Under the pieces are notes generated by a model. It made no database searches and was not told the DNA's origin. It was given only the letters and a program-made list of their open reading frames with translations. DNA of 64,000 nt from Dyella lutea. GTDB lineage: Bacteria > Pseudomonadota > Gammaproteobacteria > Xanthomonadales > Rhodanobacteraceae. Positions 1-8,427 of this stretch are shown here, piece after piece. Numbering within the stretch: the first letter of the stretch is position 1; every line of letters starts with the position of its first letter. Position numbers and translations under genes: made by a program. The stretch spans positions 620,001-684,000 of the forward strand of contig NZ_JAMZEK010000003.1 in assembly GCF_024158035.1 (NCBI RefSeq), written 5' to 3'.

Positions 1-704
1 ACGGCGTGGCCTATGCAGCGTTCCGCGGCACGGCCGCCGCCACCGATACGTTCGGCACCGGCCGCAACTCGGCGCTGGTGTCGTGCATGGGCACGTCGAT
101 CGCGCCGCAGCCACCCTACCTGTGGGCGGCAGTGATCGCGGCGGTGGCGGCATTCAACCTGGCGAACGATCCGGTGCGGCCGCTGCAGACGCTGCCTCTG
201 ACCGGCATCCTGCCGCCGGCCCAGGCCGACCAGTTCACGTTCGACGAGCGCAACCTGCAGCTGCACAGCGGCATCGCCACCCACAAGGTGGACGCAGGCG
301 GCAACGTGCTGATCGAGCGCCAGATCACGATGTACCAGAAGAACGCCTCGGACATCGCCGACACCAGCTACCTGGACGTCAACACCATCGCGACGATGAG
401 CTACATCCGCTACGCCACCCGGGCGCGCATCACCAGCAAGTACCCGCGGCACAAGCTGGCCGGCGACACGGTGAAGGTGGCGCCCGGCCAGGCCATCGTG
501 ACGCCCAGCGTGATCCGTGCCGAGCTGGTGGGCCTGGGCAGCGAGCTGCTCGACGCCGGGATCATCGAAGACCTGGCGCAGTTCAAGGCCGACCTGGTCG
601 TGCAGATCAACGCCAACGACCCGAACCGCGTCGACGTGCTGTCCAGCCCGAACCTGGTCAACCAGCTCCGCATCTTCGCCGAGCAGATCCAGTTCATCCT
701 CTGA
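1..704 (+). CDS. Mu-like tail sheath protein (gpL family), 5' end outside window
   Basis: This is the C-terminal 234 or so codons of a contractile-tail sheath protein; the reading frame is open through the left edge, so the start lies upstream. The segment has the mixed alpha/beta look of the conserved sheath C-terminus, including a stretch ending in an ELLDAGIIEDLAQFKADLVV helix. Sheath subunits stack around the tail tube and contract at infection. It is followed after 11 bases by the tube gene, which is the Mu order L-M. A GTG at 6 should not be taken as the true start, because the frame continues upstream. The family call rests on the residual sequence together with the perfectly Mu-like downstream gene order. 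Confidence 0.85.
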   Translation, partial: GVAYAAFRGTAAATDTFGTGRNSALVSCMGTSIAPQPPYLWAAVIAAVAAFNLANDPVRPLQTLPLTGILPPAQADQFTFDERNLQLHSGIATHKVDAGGNVLIERQITMYQKNASDIADTSYLDVNTIATMSYIRYATRARITSKYPRHKLAGDTVKVAPGQAIVTPSVIRAELVGLGSELLDAGIIEDLAQFKADLVVQINANDPNRVDVLSSPNLVNQLRIFAEQIQFIL

Positions 705-715
705 GGTAACCCGCA

Positions 716-1075
716 ATGGCAAAGATGTTTGGCAAGGCAACGGTGAAGGTCGACGGGCAGACGCTGCTCACCGACGACGCCAGCAAGCTCATGACCGGTG
801 GCGTGAAGCGCAACGTGGTCAAGGGCAACGAGGTGCATGGCTACGCCGAGGAGGCGGTCGAGGCCAGCGTCGAGATGAACGTGTTCATCAACGCCGACAC
901 CGACCTGGACGCCATCAACAACATGGCCGACGTGACGATGATGTTCCAGTGCGACACCGGCCAGACCTACGTGCTGCCGCACGCCTGGCTGGAGTCGCCG
1001 GTCGAGCCCGGCGCGGCGACCAGCGGCGGCAAGACGCCGCTGAAATTCGTTGCGGCCAAGGCGGAGCCGGTCTGA
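716..1075 (+). CDS. Mu-like phage tail tube protein (gpM family)
   Basis: A protein of 119 residues, the usual size for the Mu gpM / tail-tube family. It polymerises into the inner tube through which phage DNA passes. The N-terminus (MAKMFGKATVKVDGQTL) and the region with EVHGYAEEAVEASVEM are typical of this family. A GAGGT ribosome site lies just upstream, overlapping the sheath stop region. The stop codon overlaps the ATG of the next gene (TGATG), so the two are probably translationally coupled. It lies between sheath and assembly-chaperone genes as in Mu. Confidence 0.88.
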   Translation: MAKMFGKATVKVDGQTLLTDDASKLMTGGVKRNVVKGNEVHGYAEEAVEASVEMNVFINADTDLDAINNMADVTMMFQCDTGQTYVLPHAWLESPVEPGAATSGGKTPLKFVAAKAEPV

Positions 1076-1374
1076 TGGCCAAGATCACCGGAACCCTGAA
1101 GCACGGCCTGAAGGTGGGCGACCAGGTCTACAAGGACTACGAGCTCCGCGATTCGAATACGGATGACATGTTCGATGCCGAGGACGATGCACCCGCGCAT
1201 CGGCGCCTGTCCTACAACGGTGCACTGCTTGCTCGGCAGATCGTGAAGCTCGGCGAGCTGAGTGGACCGTTCGACCTGAAGTGGCTCAGGAAGCTGCACA
1301 AGGACGACGTGCGACAGCTCTTCGACGAACAGGACAAGGTTGAAGCGCTGGGAAAAAGCGAACCCGGCGGCTGA
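1075..1374 (+). CDS. tail assembly chaperone, zero-frame product (Mu gp41-like)
   Basis: A 99-residue protein starting at an ATG that overlaps the tube stop. It sits exactly where dsDNA tailed phages encode the assembly chaperone between tube and tape measure, and it fits the family of E/41/14-type tail chaperones. The C-terminal part carries a slippery heptamer GGGAAAA at 1350-1356 in the correct phase (G GGA AAA), so a fraction of ribosomes should shift to -1 and continue to 1511. In such phages both forms bind the tape measure protein during tail-length determination and are not found in virions. Function is inferred from position, size and the frameshift. Confidence 0.8.
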   Translation: MAKITGTLKHGLKVGDQVYKDYELRDSNTDDMFDAEDDAPAHRRLSYNGALLARQIVKLGELSGPFDLKWLRKLHKDDVRQLFDEQDKVEALGKSEPGG

Positions 1375-1511
1375 AGGAATACCACGACCAGGTGCTGCTG
1401 CTCGGCACTCGCACCGGCTGGAGCCACCGGGAGATCACCACGCTGCCGCGCAGCCAGTTCGACCACTACGTGCGCGCACTGACAAACACAGACGACCCGG
1501 ACACCGATTGA
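1075..1511 (+). CDS. tail assembly chaperone, -1 frameshifted long form
   Basis: Reading with a -1 shift at 1350-1356 joins the 94 or so zero-frame codons to an extension of 51 residues (KRTRRLKEYHDQVLLLGTRT at its start) that stops with TGA at 1509-1511, three bases before the tape-measure ATG. The extension frame has no good start of its own and shows normal codon use, which is what a frameshift-only domain looks like. It is equivalent to lambda gpGT or to the Mu gp41 extension. The product would have about 145 residues. Confidence 0.78.
1350..1356 (+). promoter_or_regulatory. programmed -1 ribosomal frameshift slippery site
   Basis: The heptamer GGGAAAA is phased G GGA AAA with respect to the chaperone frame, matching the X XXY YYZ rule. 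The zero-frame stop follows at 1372-1374, and the -1 frame stays open to 1511. Its position before the tape measure gene is the conserved place for this recoding event in tail operons. Confidence 0.82.
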
Positions 1512-1514
1512 CCC

Positions 1515-3479
1515 ATGAGCGACACGCTAAAACTCGCCATGCGGATCAGCGCCGTGGACCTCTTCAGTGGGGTGCTACGGCGCTTCCGCTCTGAGATCGC
1601 CGGCAGCGGTACCGCGGCGAAGTCGGTGCAGCGCGACTACGACAACATGATCCGGCACACTTCGGCCGGACTGAAATCGCTTGCGGTCGGCAGCTATATC
1701 GCAGCGAAGCTCAAGCCAGCTATCGCTGCCGCTGCCGAGCTTCAAGAATCGTCGCTCGCGCTCAAAGGCATTCTGGCAGGCGCGCATCCGAATGCGGCCA
1801 AGCTGGCCGATCAGATGGAGCGTGCCAACCAGAACGCCATCTCCGTCGCGAAACACATGCAGTACAGCGCCAAGGAGGTCATGGATGTCCAGACCCAGCT
1901 GTATCAGGGCGGCTTGCCGCTAAAGGCCATCTTGGGCGGCGACAAGGGGGCGGCGTTCGCTGTCGAGGCACTCGCAGAGATTCGCCATGTGGATCCGGCA
2001 GAGACGGCGGCGAACATCGCGAATGTCGGCCACAGCTTCCAGCTCCGCCCCGAAGAGTATGGGCCAGCCACTGACCTCATCGCGCGGGGCAGTATCCTGG
2101 CATCCGGCGGCCTGACGCAGCTGTTCCACAACCTGGACCAGGTCGGCGCCCGGGCACACATGCTCGGCAACATGGACCTCAGGTCCACGGTGATCGCGCT
2201 CAAGGCGCTCTCGCCGCTGGGCGAGGAGGCCGGCTCAGACCTCGGCGCGGCGTTGGCGGTGATGACCGGCGGCTCGCACCGCGGCCAGAAGTGGCGCAAG
2301 GAATGGGGCCTCGATTTCTACAAGGGCGGCAAGTTCATCGGCCTGGACGCCTCGCTCGATGAGCTGAAAAAGAAGATGGCCACCCAGACGCAAGAGCAAC
2401 GCAACGCGATGCTCGGCGAGGTGTTTGGCCAGACCGGCGGCAAGGCCATCACGCAGCTGCTCGCGCCGAGCCTTCCGGGCGTGAAGAGCTACGACGAGAT
2501 CAAGGCATCGCTGGATCAGCAAGCGTCTCTCTCGCAGCAGGTTGCTACGCGTGAGGAAGGCTTGCTGATGAACGTGGCAGAGCTGTCCTCGACCAACAAG
2601 ACCACGCTTGCAACCCTTTTTGATCCGATGCTCGGCAAGATGACCGAGGCCATCAAGCTGGCCAACAAGCTGGATGGCGCGATCGGCGACATCGCTAGCC
2701 ATCACAAGGGCCTGGCGAACGGGGTCTCGATCACGGCTGGTAGTGCGATTGGCGCTGCAGCGCTTTATGGCGGCTACCGGCTCGCGCGTGGAGGGTTGTC
2801 GCTGCGCGCATTCCTCAAGGGCAAGGCCGGACTGGCCGCAGGCATCGCCGAAGGCAAGGCCGTGGAGGCCGCCACCGGCGTGCAGCCGGTCTATGTGACC
2901 AACTTCCCGGCCAGCCTGTCGAGTGGTGTCCCGGGTGCAGCTGGCAAGGCAGCCGAGAGCGCCGAGAAAGCCGCCGCCAAGCAGGTCGCGGCCGGCGGTG
3001 CCGGTGCCACGCTGCGCGGCCTGCTGGCCGTTGCCGCCCCCGTGGCGGCAGGTGCCGGTGGCATCTATGTGTTCAAGAAGATCGCCGAGGATCTGCCTCA
3101 GCAGACGATGGCGGCCCAGGACGATGCCGACTATGAGCGCTGGAAGAAGGGCGGCCGCTACGACGCCCTGCAGCCGTCGGACGAAAAGCGCCACCTGAGT
3201 GCGGTCGAGGTCGCCGCTCGACGCGCCGTCGAGGCGCAGACGCCCTATGGCACCTGGTACGGCCAGCACAAGCAGGCGTACCACTGGTGGGAGAACTCGC
3301 GTCCGATCGACGACTGGAAGAAGTGGGTGGCCCAGCAGGCCGCGCAGCCGGCCACCACGCAGGTGGGTGGTTCGGTAGAGATCAAGATCAGCCAGGACGG
3401 TCGCGCCCGCGTGGGCAAGGTCACCAGCAAGAACCCCAACGTGCCGCTCGATGTCGGCTCGATGATGGGCGTTCCGTGA
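1515..3479 (+). CDS. phage tail tape measure protein
   Basis: A 654-residue protein that starts three bases after the chaperone extension. Tape measure proteins set tail length and later help DNA entry. The N-terminal 390 or so residues are helix-rich and resemble the TP901-type core (for example the stretch with TAANIANVGHSFQLRPEEYG and repeated GG turns). Two hydrophobic Ala/Gly-rich segments follow, at about residues 400-425 and 495-520, a common feature of proteins that enter the host membrane. The C-terminus is hydrophilic. Length and position match the Mu gp42 slot. Immediately after the stop, with a 2-base gap, an oppositely oriented cargo gene ends. Confidence 0.9.
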   Translation: MSDTLKLAMRISAVDLFSGVLRRFRSEIAGSGTAAKSVQRDYDNMIRHTSAGLKSLAVGSYIAAKLKPAIAAAAELQESSLALKGILAGAHPNAAKLADQMERANQNAISVAKHMQYSAKEVMDVQTQLYQGGLPLKAILGGDKGAAFAVEALAEIRHVDPAETAANIANVGHSFQLRPEEYGPATDLIARGSILASGGLTQLFHNLDQVGARAHMLGNMDLRSTVIALKALSPLGEEAGSDLGAALAVMTGGSHRGQKWRKEWGLDFYKGGKFIGLDASLDELKKKMATQTQEQRNAMLGEVFGQTGGKAITQLLAPSLPGVKSYDEIKASLDQQASLSQQVATREEGLLMNVAELSSTNKTTLATLFDPMLGKMTEAIKLANKLDGAIGDIASHHKGLANGVSITAGSAIGAAALYGGYRLARGGLSLRAFLKGKAGLAAGIAEGKAVEAATGVQPVYVTNFPASLSSGVPGAAGKAAESAEKAAAKQVAAGGAGATLRGLLAVAAPVAAGAGGIYVFKKIAEDLPQQTMAAQDDADYERWKKGGRYDALQPSDEKRHLSAVEVAARRAVEAQTPYGTWYGQHKQAYHWWENSRPIDDWKKWVAQQAAQPATTQVGGSVEIKISQDGRARVGKVTSKNPNVPLDVGSMMGVP

Positions 3480-3481
3480 TG

Positions 3482-4021
3482 CTAGATCGCGTCCAGCAGT
3501 TTCAGGGCTGGTACCGGCACGAAGCTGTCCGGGTCTTCCTTCATGTCATGCGAGGGATCGTTCTGCACGCGTACGTCCCGTCGATCTTTAGCCCCGCAGG
3601 CTGCTGCCGGGTAGAAGCTGGTGGGCATAAAGATGCCGGGATGCATACCACCCCCGAGATAGAAGTCCATGCTGACGCCGTTTCGGTCGACGTAAGGAGC
3701 GAAGGCTGGCCACTTCGGCGCAGCCACCGTATACACGGAGACCACCAGCGCCTTGTTCCAGCCGTAGGGCGCGAACATCGGCGCCTCCATCGCGTTAATC
3801 GGGCTTTGCAGGTCATCCACGTGCATGGATGCGCCCTTTATATCGGGCAGCCAGCTGTTCATCGCCGGACATGCCTGGAACAGCGCATCGAGCGCTCTAT
3901 CGGCCAGCTGTTTCTGATTCCAGCTCCAACTCGATGGAGCATCCGGCTTGAACAGCGGCGGGTGAGCCGCTTGCGCAGCACCCGAAAGGGCCAGCCCAGC
4001 CAGTATCCACGTGGCGCGCAT
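3482..4021 (-). CDS. secreted cargo (moron) protein of unknown function
   Basis: A 179-residue protein with a clear Sec signal peptide (MRATWILAGLALSGAAQAA), so it is exported. I chose the ATG at 4021 because it begins the signal sequence and has an AAGGGGT ribosome site a few bases upstream. I recognise no domain; the mature part is rich in Trp, Tyr and Pro and has two cysteines. It lies opposite to all neighbouring late genes, only 2 bases from the tape measure stop and 40 bases from the gpN start, so it is a cleanly inserted unit. That layout is typical of lysogenic-conversion morons transcribed from the prophage. Its role in the host envelope or in superinfection control is only a guess. 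Confidence 0.72.
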   Translation of the reverse strand: MRATWILAGLALSGAAQAAHPPLFKPDAPSSWSWNQKQLADRALDALFQACPAMNSWLPDIKGASMHVDDLQSPINAMEAPMFAPYGWNKALVVSVYTVAAPKWPAFAPYVDRNGVSMDFYLGGGMHPGIFMPTSFYPAAACGAKDRRDVRVQNDPSHDMKEDPDSFVPVPALKLLDAI

Positions 4022-4061
4022 GATCGTTACCCCTTGTCCGTTGGAGCCGGGAGCGTAGCAA

Positions 4062-5360
4062 ATGTCCTGGCGTGATGAGCTGCAGCCCGGATCGTTCCGT
4101 GGCGTGCCCTTCCTGATCCACGACGCGCAGACGCAGGTCGGCCGGCGCATCGCGCTGCACGAATATCCGCTTCGCGACACGCCGTGGAGCGAGGATCTGG
4201 GCCGTCGCGCCCGCCAGTTCTCGATCGACTGCTTTGTCCTCGGCTCGGACTACATGGCCCAGCGCGATCGCCTGGTCACGGCGCTCGAAGCTGCCGGGCC
4301 TGGCACGCTGGTGCACCCCTACCGCGGCACGCTGCGCGTGGTGGTGCTCGATGGTGCCGAGGTGTCCGAAAGCACCCGCGAAGGAGGCATGGCCCGCTTC
4401 CGCATCCCGTTCGCCGAGGCCGGCGACAAGCAGGAGCCGGCCAACACCGACGACACGGCGGCGCAGCTGCAGTCGCAGGCGTCCAGCACCAACGACCAGC
4501 TGGCGCATAGCTTCGCCAACCAGTACAGCCAGGACGGGATGCCGCAGTGGGTAGTGGACTCCACCACCAGTGACCTCGGCGGTCTGACTGGCATGCTGGC
4601 CAGCCTGCGCGATCGCATCCCGGGCATCCCGTCTGCGGTGACGGCGTTCAACGCGCAGCTGCAGGGCTTCTCCAACGAGCTCAGCAGCCTGATCCGCGAC
4701 CCGTTCAACCTCGGCGCCGGCATCGTCAGCCTGGTGGTCGGGCTGGGAACGATCGTGCAGCAGCCGCTCGATGCGCTCGGGCTGTACACCTCGCTGTTCG
4801 ACTTCGGCTCCGATGCCGCGCCGATCGCCAGTACGACGCCGGCTCGCACCCAGCAAGCCAGCAACCATGCGGCGGTGGTGGGCCTGGTCCAGGGCGTGGC
4901 GATCGCGCAGGCGGCTTCGTGGGCGGCGGCGGTACCGGCACAGGGTGAAACCCGGGTGCAGATCGTCAATGCCGCAGACGGAAGCGCGAGCAGCTCCACC
5001 ACCACCGGCCTGCAGACCACCGTCAGTGTTGCCGTGGACGGATATGCCGACATCGGCACCGCCACTGCCGTGCGCGACGAGATCACCGCCGCTATCGACA
5101 CGCTCAGCCTCACCGCGGATGACCAGCTCTATCCGGTGCTGATGGATCTGCGCGCCGCCACCGTTCGTGACATCAACACCCGGGTGGCTGCATTGCCGGC
5201 GCTGGTGACGTTCGTGCCGGCGCGCACGCTGCCCAGCATCGTGCTTGCCTATCGGCTCTATGACGACGCCACGCGCGATGCGGAGATCGTTGCGCGCAAC
5301 GACCTGGTCTACCCGGGCTTTGCCCAGGGCGGTGCAGCGCTGGAGGTGCTGAGTGAGTAA
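4062..5360 (+). CDS. Mu gpN-like tail/DNA circularisation protein
   Basis: A 432-residue protein whose first 95 or so residues match the DNA-circularisation N-terminal domain (SWRDELQPGSFRGVPF, then DTPWSEDLGRRARQFSIDCF). In Mu, gpN is a tail/baseplate component needed for infectivity. The middle is Ala/Gly rich and partly hydrophobic; the C-terminal 150 residues form a mixed domain. It overlaps the following gpP gene by 8 bases, suggesting translational coupling. The gene resumes the tail operon after the inverted cargo gene. Confidence 0.87.
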   Translation: MSWRDELQPGSFRGVPFLIHDAQTQVGRRIALHEYPLRDTPWSEDLGRRARQFSIDCFVLGSDYMAQRDRLVTALEAAGPGTLVHPYRGTLRVVVLDGAEVSESTREGGMARFRIPFAEAGDKQEPANTDDTAAQLQSQASSTNDQLAHSFANQYSQDGMPQWVVDSTTSDLGGLTGMLASLRDRIPGIPSAVTAFNAQLQGFSNELSSLIRDPFNLGAGIVSLVVGLGTIVQQPLDALGLYTSLFDFGSDAAPIASTTPARTQQASNHAAVVGLVQGVAIAQAASWAAAVPAQGETRVQIVNAADGSASSSTTTGLQTTVSVAVDGYADIGTATAVRDEITAAIDTLSLTADDQLYPVLMDLRAATVRDINTRVAALPALVTFVPARTLPSIVLAYRLYDDATRDAEIVARNDLVYPGFAQGGAALEVLSE

Positions 5361-6393
5361 CCTCCTGCTGGCGATCGACGGGCAGCGCTACGGCGGCTGG
5401 ACCTCGCTGCGGATCAGCCGCGGCATCGAGCAGGTGGCCGGCGGCTTTGAGCTGAGCGTGACCGAGCGTTTCGACGGGCTCACCAAGCCGCGCCCGATCC
5501 GGCCTGGCCAGAAGGCCACTGTATCGATCGACGGCACCACCGTGATCACGGGCTGGGTGGACGTGGTCGCGCCGAACTACGACGCCGCCAGCCATACCTT
5601 GAGCATCAGCGGGCGGGATGCGACCGGCGACCTGGTCGATTGCGCGGCCATCTGCACGGCAGGCGTCTACAAGGGTCGCACGTTGGCGCAGATCGCCACC
5701 GACCTGGCCAAGCCATTCAAGGTCCCGGTAGTGGTGCACACCGACGTGGGTGCGCCGTTCGCCGAGTGGCGCATCGAGCCGGGCGAGACGGTGATGGAGA
5801 GCCTGGACCGCGCCGCGCGTTATCGCGGCGTGCTGCTGCTCTCCGATGGCCTGGGTAACCTGGTGATCACCCAGCCGGGAAGCGACAAGGCGCCGGCCAC
5901 GCTCAAGCTGGGCGACAACATTCTGCAGGCGCGCGGGCACTCCAGCCTGCAGCAGCGGTTCGCCGAGTACATCGTGAAGGCCCAGCAAGCCGGCAACGAC
6001 CTACTGTTCGGGGCGACAGCTGCCCAGCCGAGCGGGCGCGCGCTGGATTCTGCCGTGGGTCGCTACCGGCCGACCATCATCCTCGCCGAGGACCAGGCGA
6101 ACGCCGGAACGTGCAAGACCCGCGCGGAGTGGCAGCGCACGGTCTCTGCGGCGCGCGGCAGCCTGGTGGTCTACACCGTCAATGGCTGGCGGGCCAACGG
6201 CGCCCTATGGCAGCCGAACACCCTGGTGCAGGTGGTGGACAGCTACCTGGGCGTCAATGAGCAGCGGCTCATTTCGCAGGTGGACTTCACGCTCGACGAG
6301 CAGGGCGAGCGAACCGAGCTGACCGTCGTCGGTCGGCATGCCTACGACCCGATCAAGATCCCGCAGCCAGCACCCAACGAGGGCCTGTTTTGA
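5353..6393 (+). CDS. Mu gpP-like baseplate hub protein
   Basis: A 346-residue protein of the gpP (Mu gp44) family, related in fold to T4 gp27 hub proteins. Recognisable stretches are the N-terminal LLLAIDGQRYGGWTSLRISR and the region around EWRIEPGETVMESLDRAAR. It forms the trimeric hub on which the spike sits. It starts at a GTG (reading GTGAGTAAC), overlaps gpN by 8 bases and ends by overlapping the spike gene, so it is within a tightly packed operon. Confidence 0.88.
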   Translation: MSNLLLAIDGQRYGGWTSLRISRGIEQVAGGFELSVTERFDGLTKPRPIRPGQKATVSIDGTTVITGWVDVVAPNYDAASHTLSISGRDATGDLVDCAAICTAGVYKGRTLAQIATDLAKPFKVPVVVHTDVGAPFAEWRIEPGETVMESLDRAARYRGVLLLSDGLGNLVITQPGSDKAPATLKLGDNILQARGHSSLQQRFAEYIVKAQQAGNDLLFGATAAQPSGRALDSAVGRYRPTIILAEDQANAGTCKTRAEWQRTVSAARGSLVVYTVNGWRANGALWQPNTLVQVVDSYLGVNEQRLISQVDFTLDEQGERTELTVVGRHAYDPIKIPQPAPNEGLF

Positions 6394-6932
6394 GTACTCG
6401 GGCACTTCACGCACTGGCGCGCCGCATCCGCATGGCCATCGGTCGCGGCGTCGTGCGCCTGGTCAACGACACGCTTATGGTGCAGGGCCTTCAGGTGACG
6501 GTGCTGGATGGCGAAACCGCCAACGTGCAGCGCTTCCAGGAGTACGGCTACACCAGCGTGCCGCTGAGCGGCGCGGAGGCGATCCTCGCGTCGATCGCGG
6601 GTGTGCGATCGCACCTGGTGGCGATCGCCGTCGACGACGGCCGGTACCGGCTCAAGAACCTGCATTCGGGCGAGGTGGCGCTCTACACGGACGAGGGCGA
6701 CAGCATCGTGCTCAAGCGCGGCCGCATCATCGCGGTGACCGCGGGCGCCGAGCTCGACGTCAGTGCGCCGATGGTGAATGTGGCGGCCACCACCAAGGTC
6801 ACCCTCGACACGCCCGAGGTGCACTGCACGCACAAGCTGACCGTGGCCGAGGAAATCACCTGCGACAGCCTGACGGCGACCACTGAGGTGAGTGCGAACG
6901 GCATCACGCTGACCTCGAGGGCGGCGGCATGA
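6390..6932 (+). CDS. Mu gp45-like baseplate spike protein (assembly protein V)
   Basis: A 180-residue protein of the gp45 / baseplate V family, which forms the trimeric membrane-piercing spike. It begins with TTG overlapping the gpP stop. After an OB-like N-terminal domain (to about residue 95), the C-terminal half is a repetitive beta-strand region as expected for a spike beta-helix. In Mu gp45 a histidine pair near the tip binds iron; here the comparable area has His145, Cys146 and His148, which could do a similar job, but I cannot establish this. Next gene overlaps by 4 bases. Confidence 0.86.
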   Translation: MSTRALHALARRIRMAIGRGVVRLVNDTLMVQGLQVTVLDGETANVQRFQEYGYTSVPLSGAEAILASIAGVRSHLVAIAVDDGRYRLKNLHSGEVALYTDEGDSIVLKRGRIIAVTAGAELDVSAPMVNVAATTKVTLDTPEVHCTHKLTVAEEITCDSLTATTEVSANGITLTSRAAA

Positions 6933-7372
6933 CCGATATCGCCATTCAGTGGAACGTGAGCCACGGCGATATCGCGGTGGGCGATGCCGACCTGGTCACC
7001 GACGATGGCCTGGAGACCGCCGTGCTGCTGAGCCTGTTCCTGGACCGCCGGGCCGACGCCGACGACGGCGTGTCGATCGACGATGATCCGCGCGGCTGGT
7101 GGGGCGACAGCTTCGCCGACGACCAGGGCGACCAGGTCGGCTCCAAGTTCTGGCTGCTGAGCCGCGAGAAGACCGTGCCGCAGCTGCTGGTCCGCGTCCG
7201 TGAATACGCGGAGCAGGCGCTGGCCTGGCTGGTCGACGATGGCGTGGCCTCCTCGGTGGTCGCGCAGGCCGAGCTGATCGCCCAGGGCGTGGTCGGCCTT
7301 TCGGTCGCCATCACACGCCCGAATCAACCGCCTTTCAACCGCCAATACCAGTACGTGTGGAGCGCTGTCTGA
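6929..7372 (+). CDS. Mu gp46-like baseplate protein
   Basis: A 147-residue protein matching the gp46 family: an acidic N-terminus, a conserved DPRGWWGDSFADDQGDQVGS stretch (about residues 54-73) and a LLSREKTVPQLL segment. It is a small wedge-like baseplate protein (T4 gp25 analogue by position). It overlaps gp45 by 4 bases (ATGA) and overlaps the gp47 ATG by one base (TGATG). Confidence 0.9.
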   Translation: MTDIAIQWNVSHGDIAVGDADLVTDDGLETAVLLSLFLDRRADADDGVSIDDDPRGWWGDSFADDQGDQVGSKFWLLSREKTVPQLLVRVREYAEQALAWLVDDGVASSVVAQAELIAQGVVGLSVAITRPNQPPFNRQYQYVWSAV

Positions 7373-8427
7373 TGTCGTTTAACCGCCCCAGTCTCGCGAC
7401 CCTGATCGACCGGATCGCCACCGACATTGCCTCGCGGTTGCCGGGCACGGGCGCCCGCCTGCGTCGTGCCATGACCACCATTCTCGGCCGTGCCCAAGCC
7501 GGCGCGGTGCACGGCCTCTATGGTCACCAGGAGTGGATCGCCAAGCAGATCCTGGTGGACACCTGCGATGAGGACGTGCTCGCCCGGCACGCGGCGATCT
7601 GGAAAGTGCCACGCAAGGCGCCCGTCGCGGCAAACGGACCGATCCAGGTGGCCGGTGACGAAGGCGACGTAGTGCCTGCAGGTACCTCGCTGACCCGTGG
7701 CGACGGCACCGAATACACAACCGATGCCGATGCCACCATTGTGGGCGGGGTAGCGACGGCGAATGTCACCGCAACGGTGGCCGGCGTGGCCGGCGATGCG
7801 GTGGCCAACACCGCGCTCTCGTTCGTCGCCCCGATCGCCGGCATCAACGCCAACGCGACCGTGGCGGCGGCAGGCATCGGTGGCGGTGCTGATGTGGAAG
7901 ACCTCGAGGCATGGCGCGCGCGCCTGTTGACGCGGATACAGCAGCCGCCGAAGGGCGGCACGAGCAGCGATTACCTGGAGTGGGCGCTGTCGGTGTCCGG
8001 CGTGACCCGCGCTTGGGTTTATCCGCAGGAGCTTGGCATCGGCACCATCACGGTGCGGTTCGTGACCGACAACGCACCCGGTGGCCTGATCCCCGATGTG
8101 CCGACCGTGACCGCCGTGCAGGATTACATCGACAGTGTTCGTCCGGTCACCGCTGACGTCACTGTGGTTGCGCCCACTGCTTCGCCGCTCGATCTGACCA
8201 TCCAGCTCACGCCGGACACGGTGGCGGTTCGCGATGCCGTGACGGCCGAGCTTGCCGACCTGATCAATCGCGAAGCCTCGCCAGGCGGCACCATCCTGCT
8301 GTCGCACATCAACGAGGCGATCAGCATCGCCGCGGGTGAAACCGACCACGTGCTTACGGTGCCGGCGGCAAATGTGGTGGAGGCGACCGGTGCCATGACC
8401 ACGCTCGGGGTGATCACGTGGGCCTGA
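7372..8427 (+). CDS. Mu gp47-like baseplate J protein
   Basis: A 351-residue baseplate J family protein (T4 gp6-like wedge component). The N-terminus (MSFNRPSLATLIDRIATDI) and the motif around PKGGTSSDYLEWALSVSGVT are characteristic. I took the ATG at 7372, which overlaps the gp46 stop, rather than an in-frame ATG 15 bases upstream. The 3' end overlaps the gp48 start by 10 bases. Confidence 0.92.
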   Translation: MSFNRPSLATLIDRIATDIASRLPGTGARLRRAMTTILGRAQAGAVHGLYGHQEWIAKQILVDTCDEDVLARHAAIWKVPRKAPVAANGPIQVAGDEGDVVPAGTSLTRGDGTEYTTDADATIVGGVATANVTATVAGVAGDAVANTALSFVAPIAGINANATVAAAGIGGGADVEDLEAWRARLLTRIQQPPKGGTSSDYLEWALSVSGVTRAWVYPQELGIGTITVRFVTDNAPGGLIPDVPTVTAVQDYIDSVRPVTADVTVVAPTASPLDLTIQLTPDTVAVRDAVTAELADLINREASPGGTILLSHINEAISIAAGETDHVLTVPAANVVEATGAMTTLGVITWA

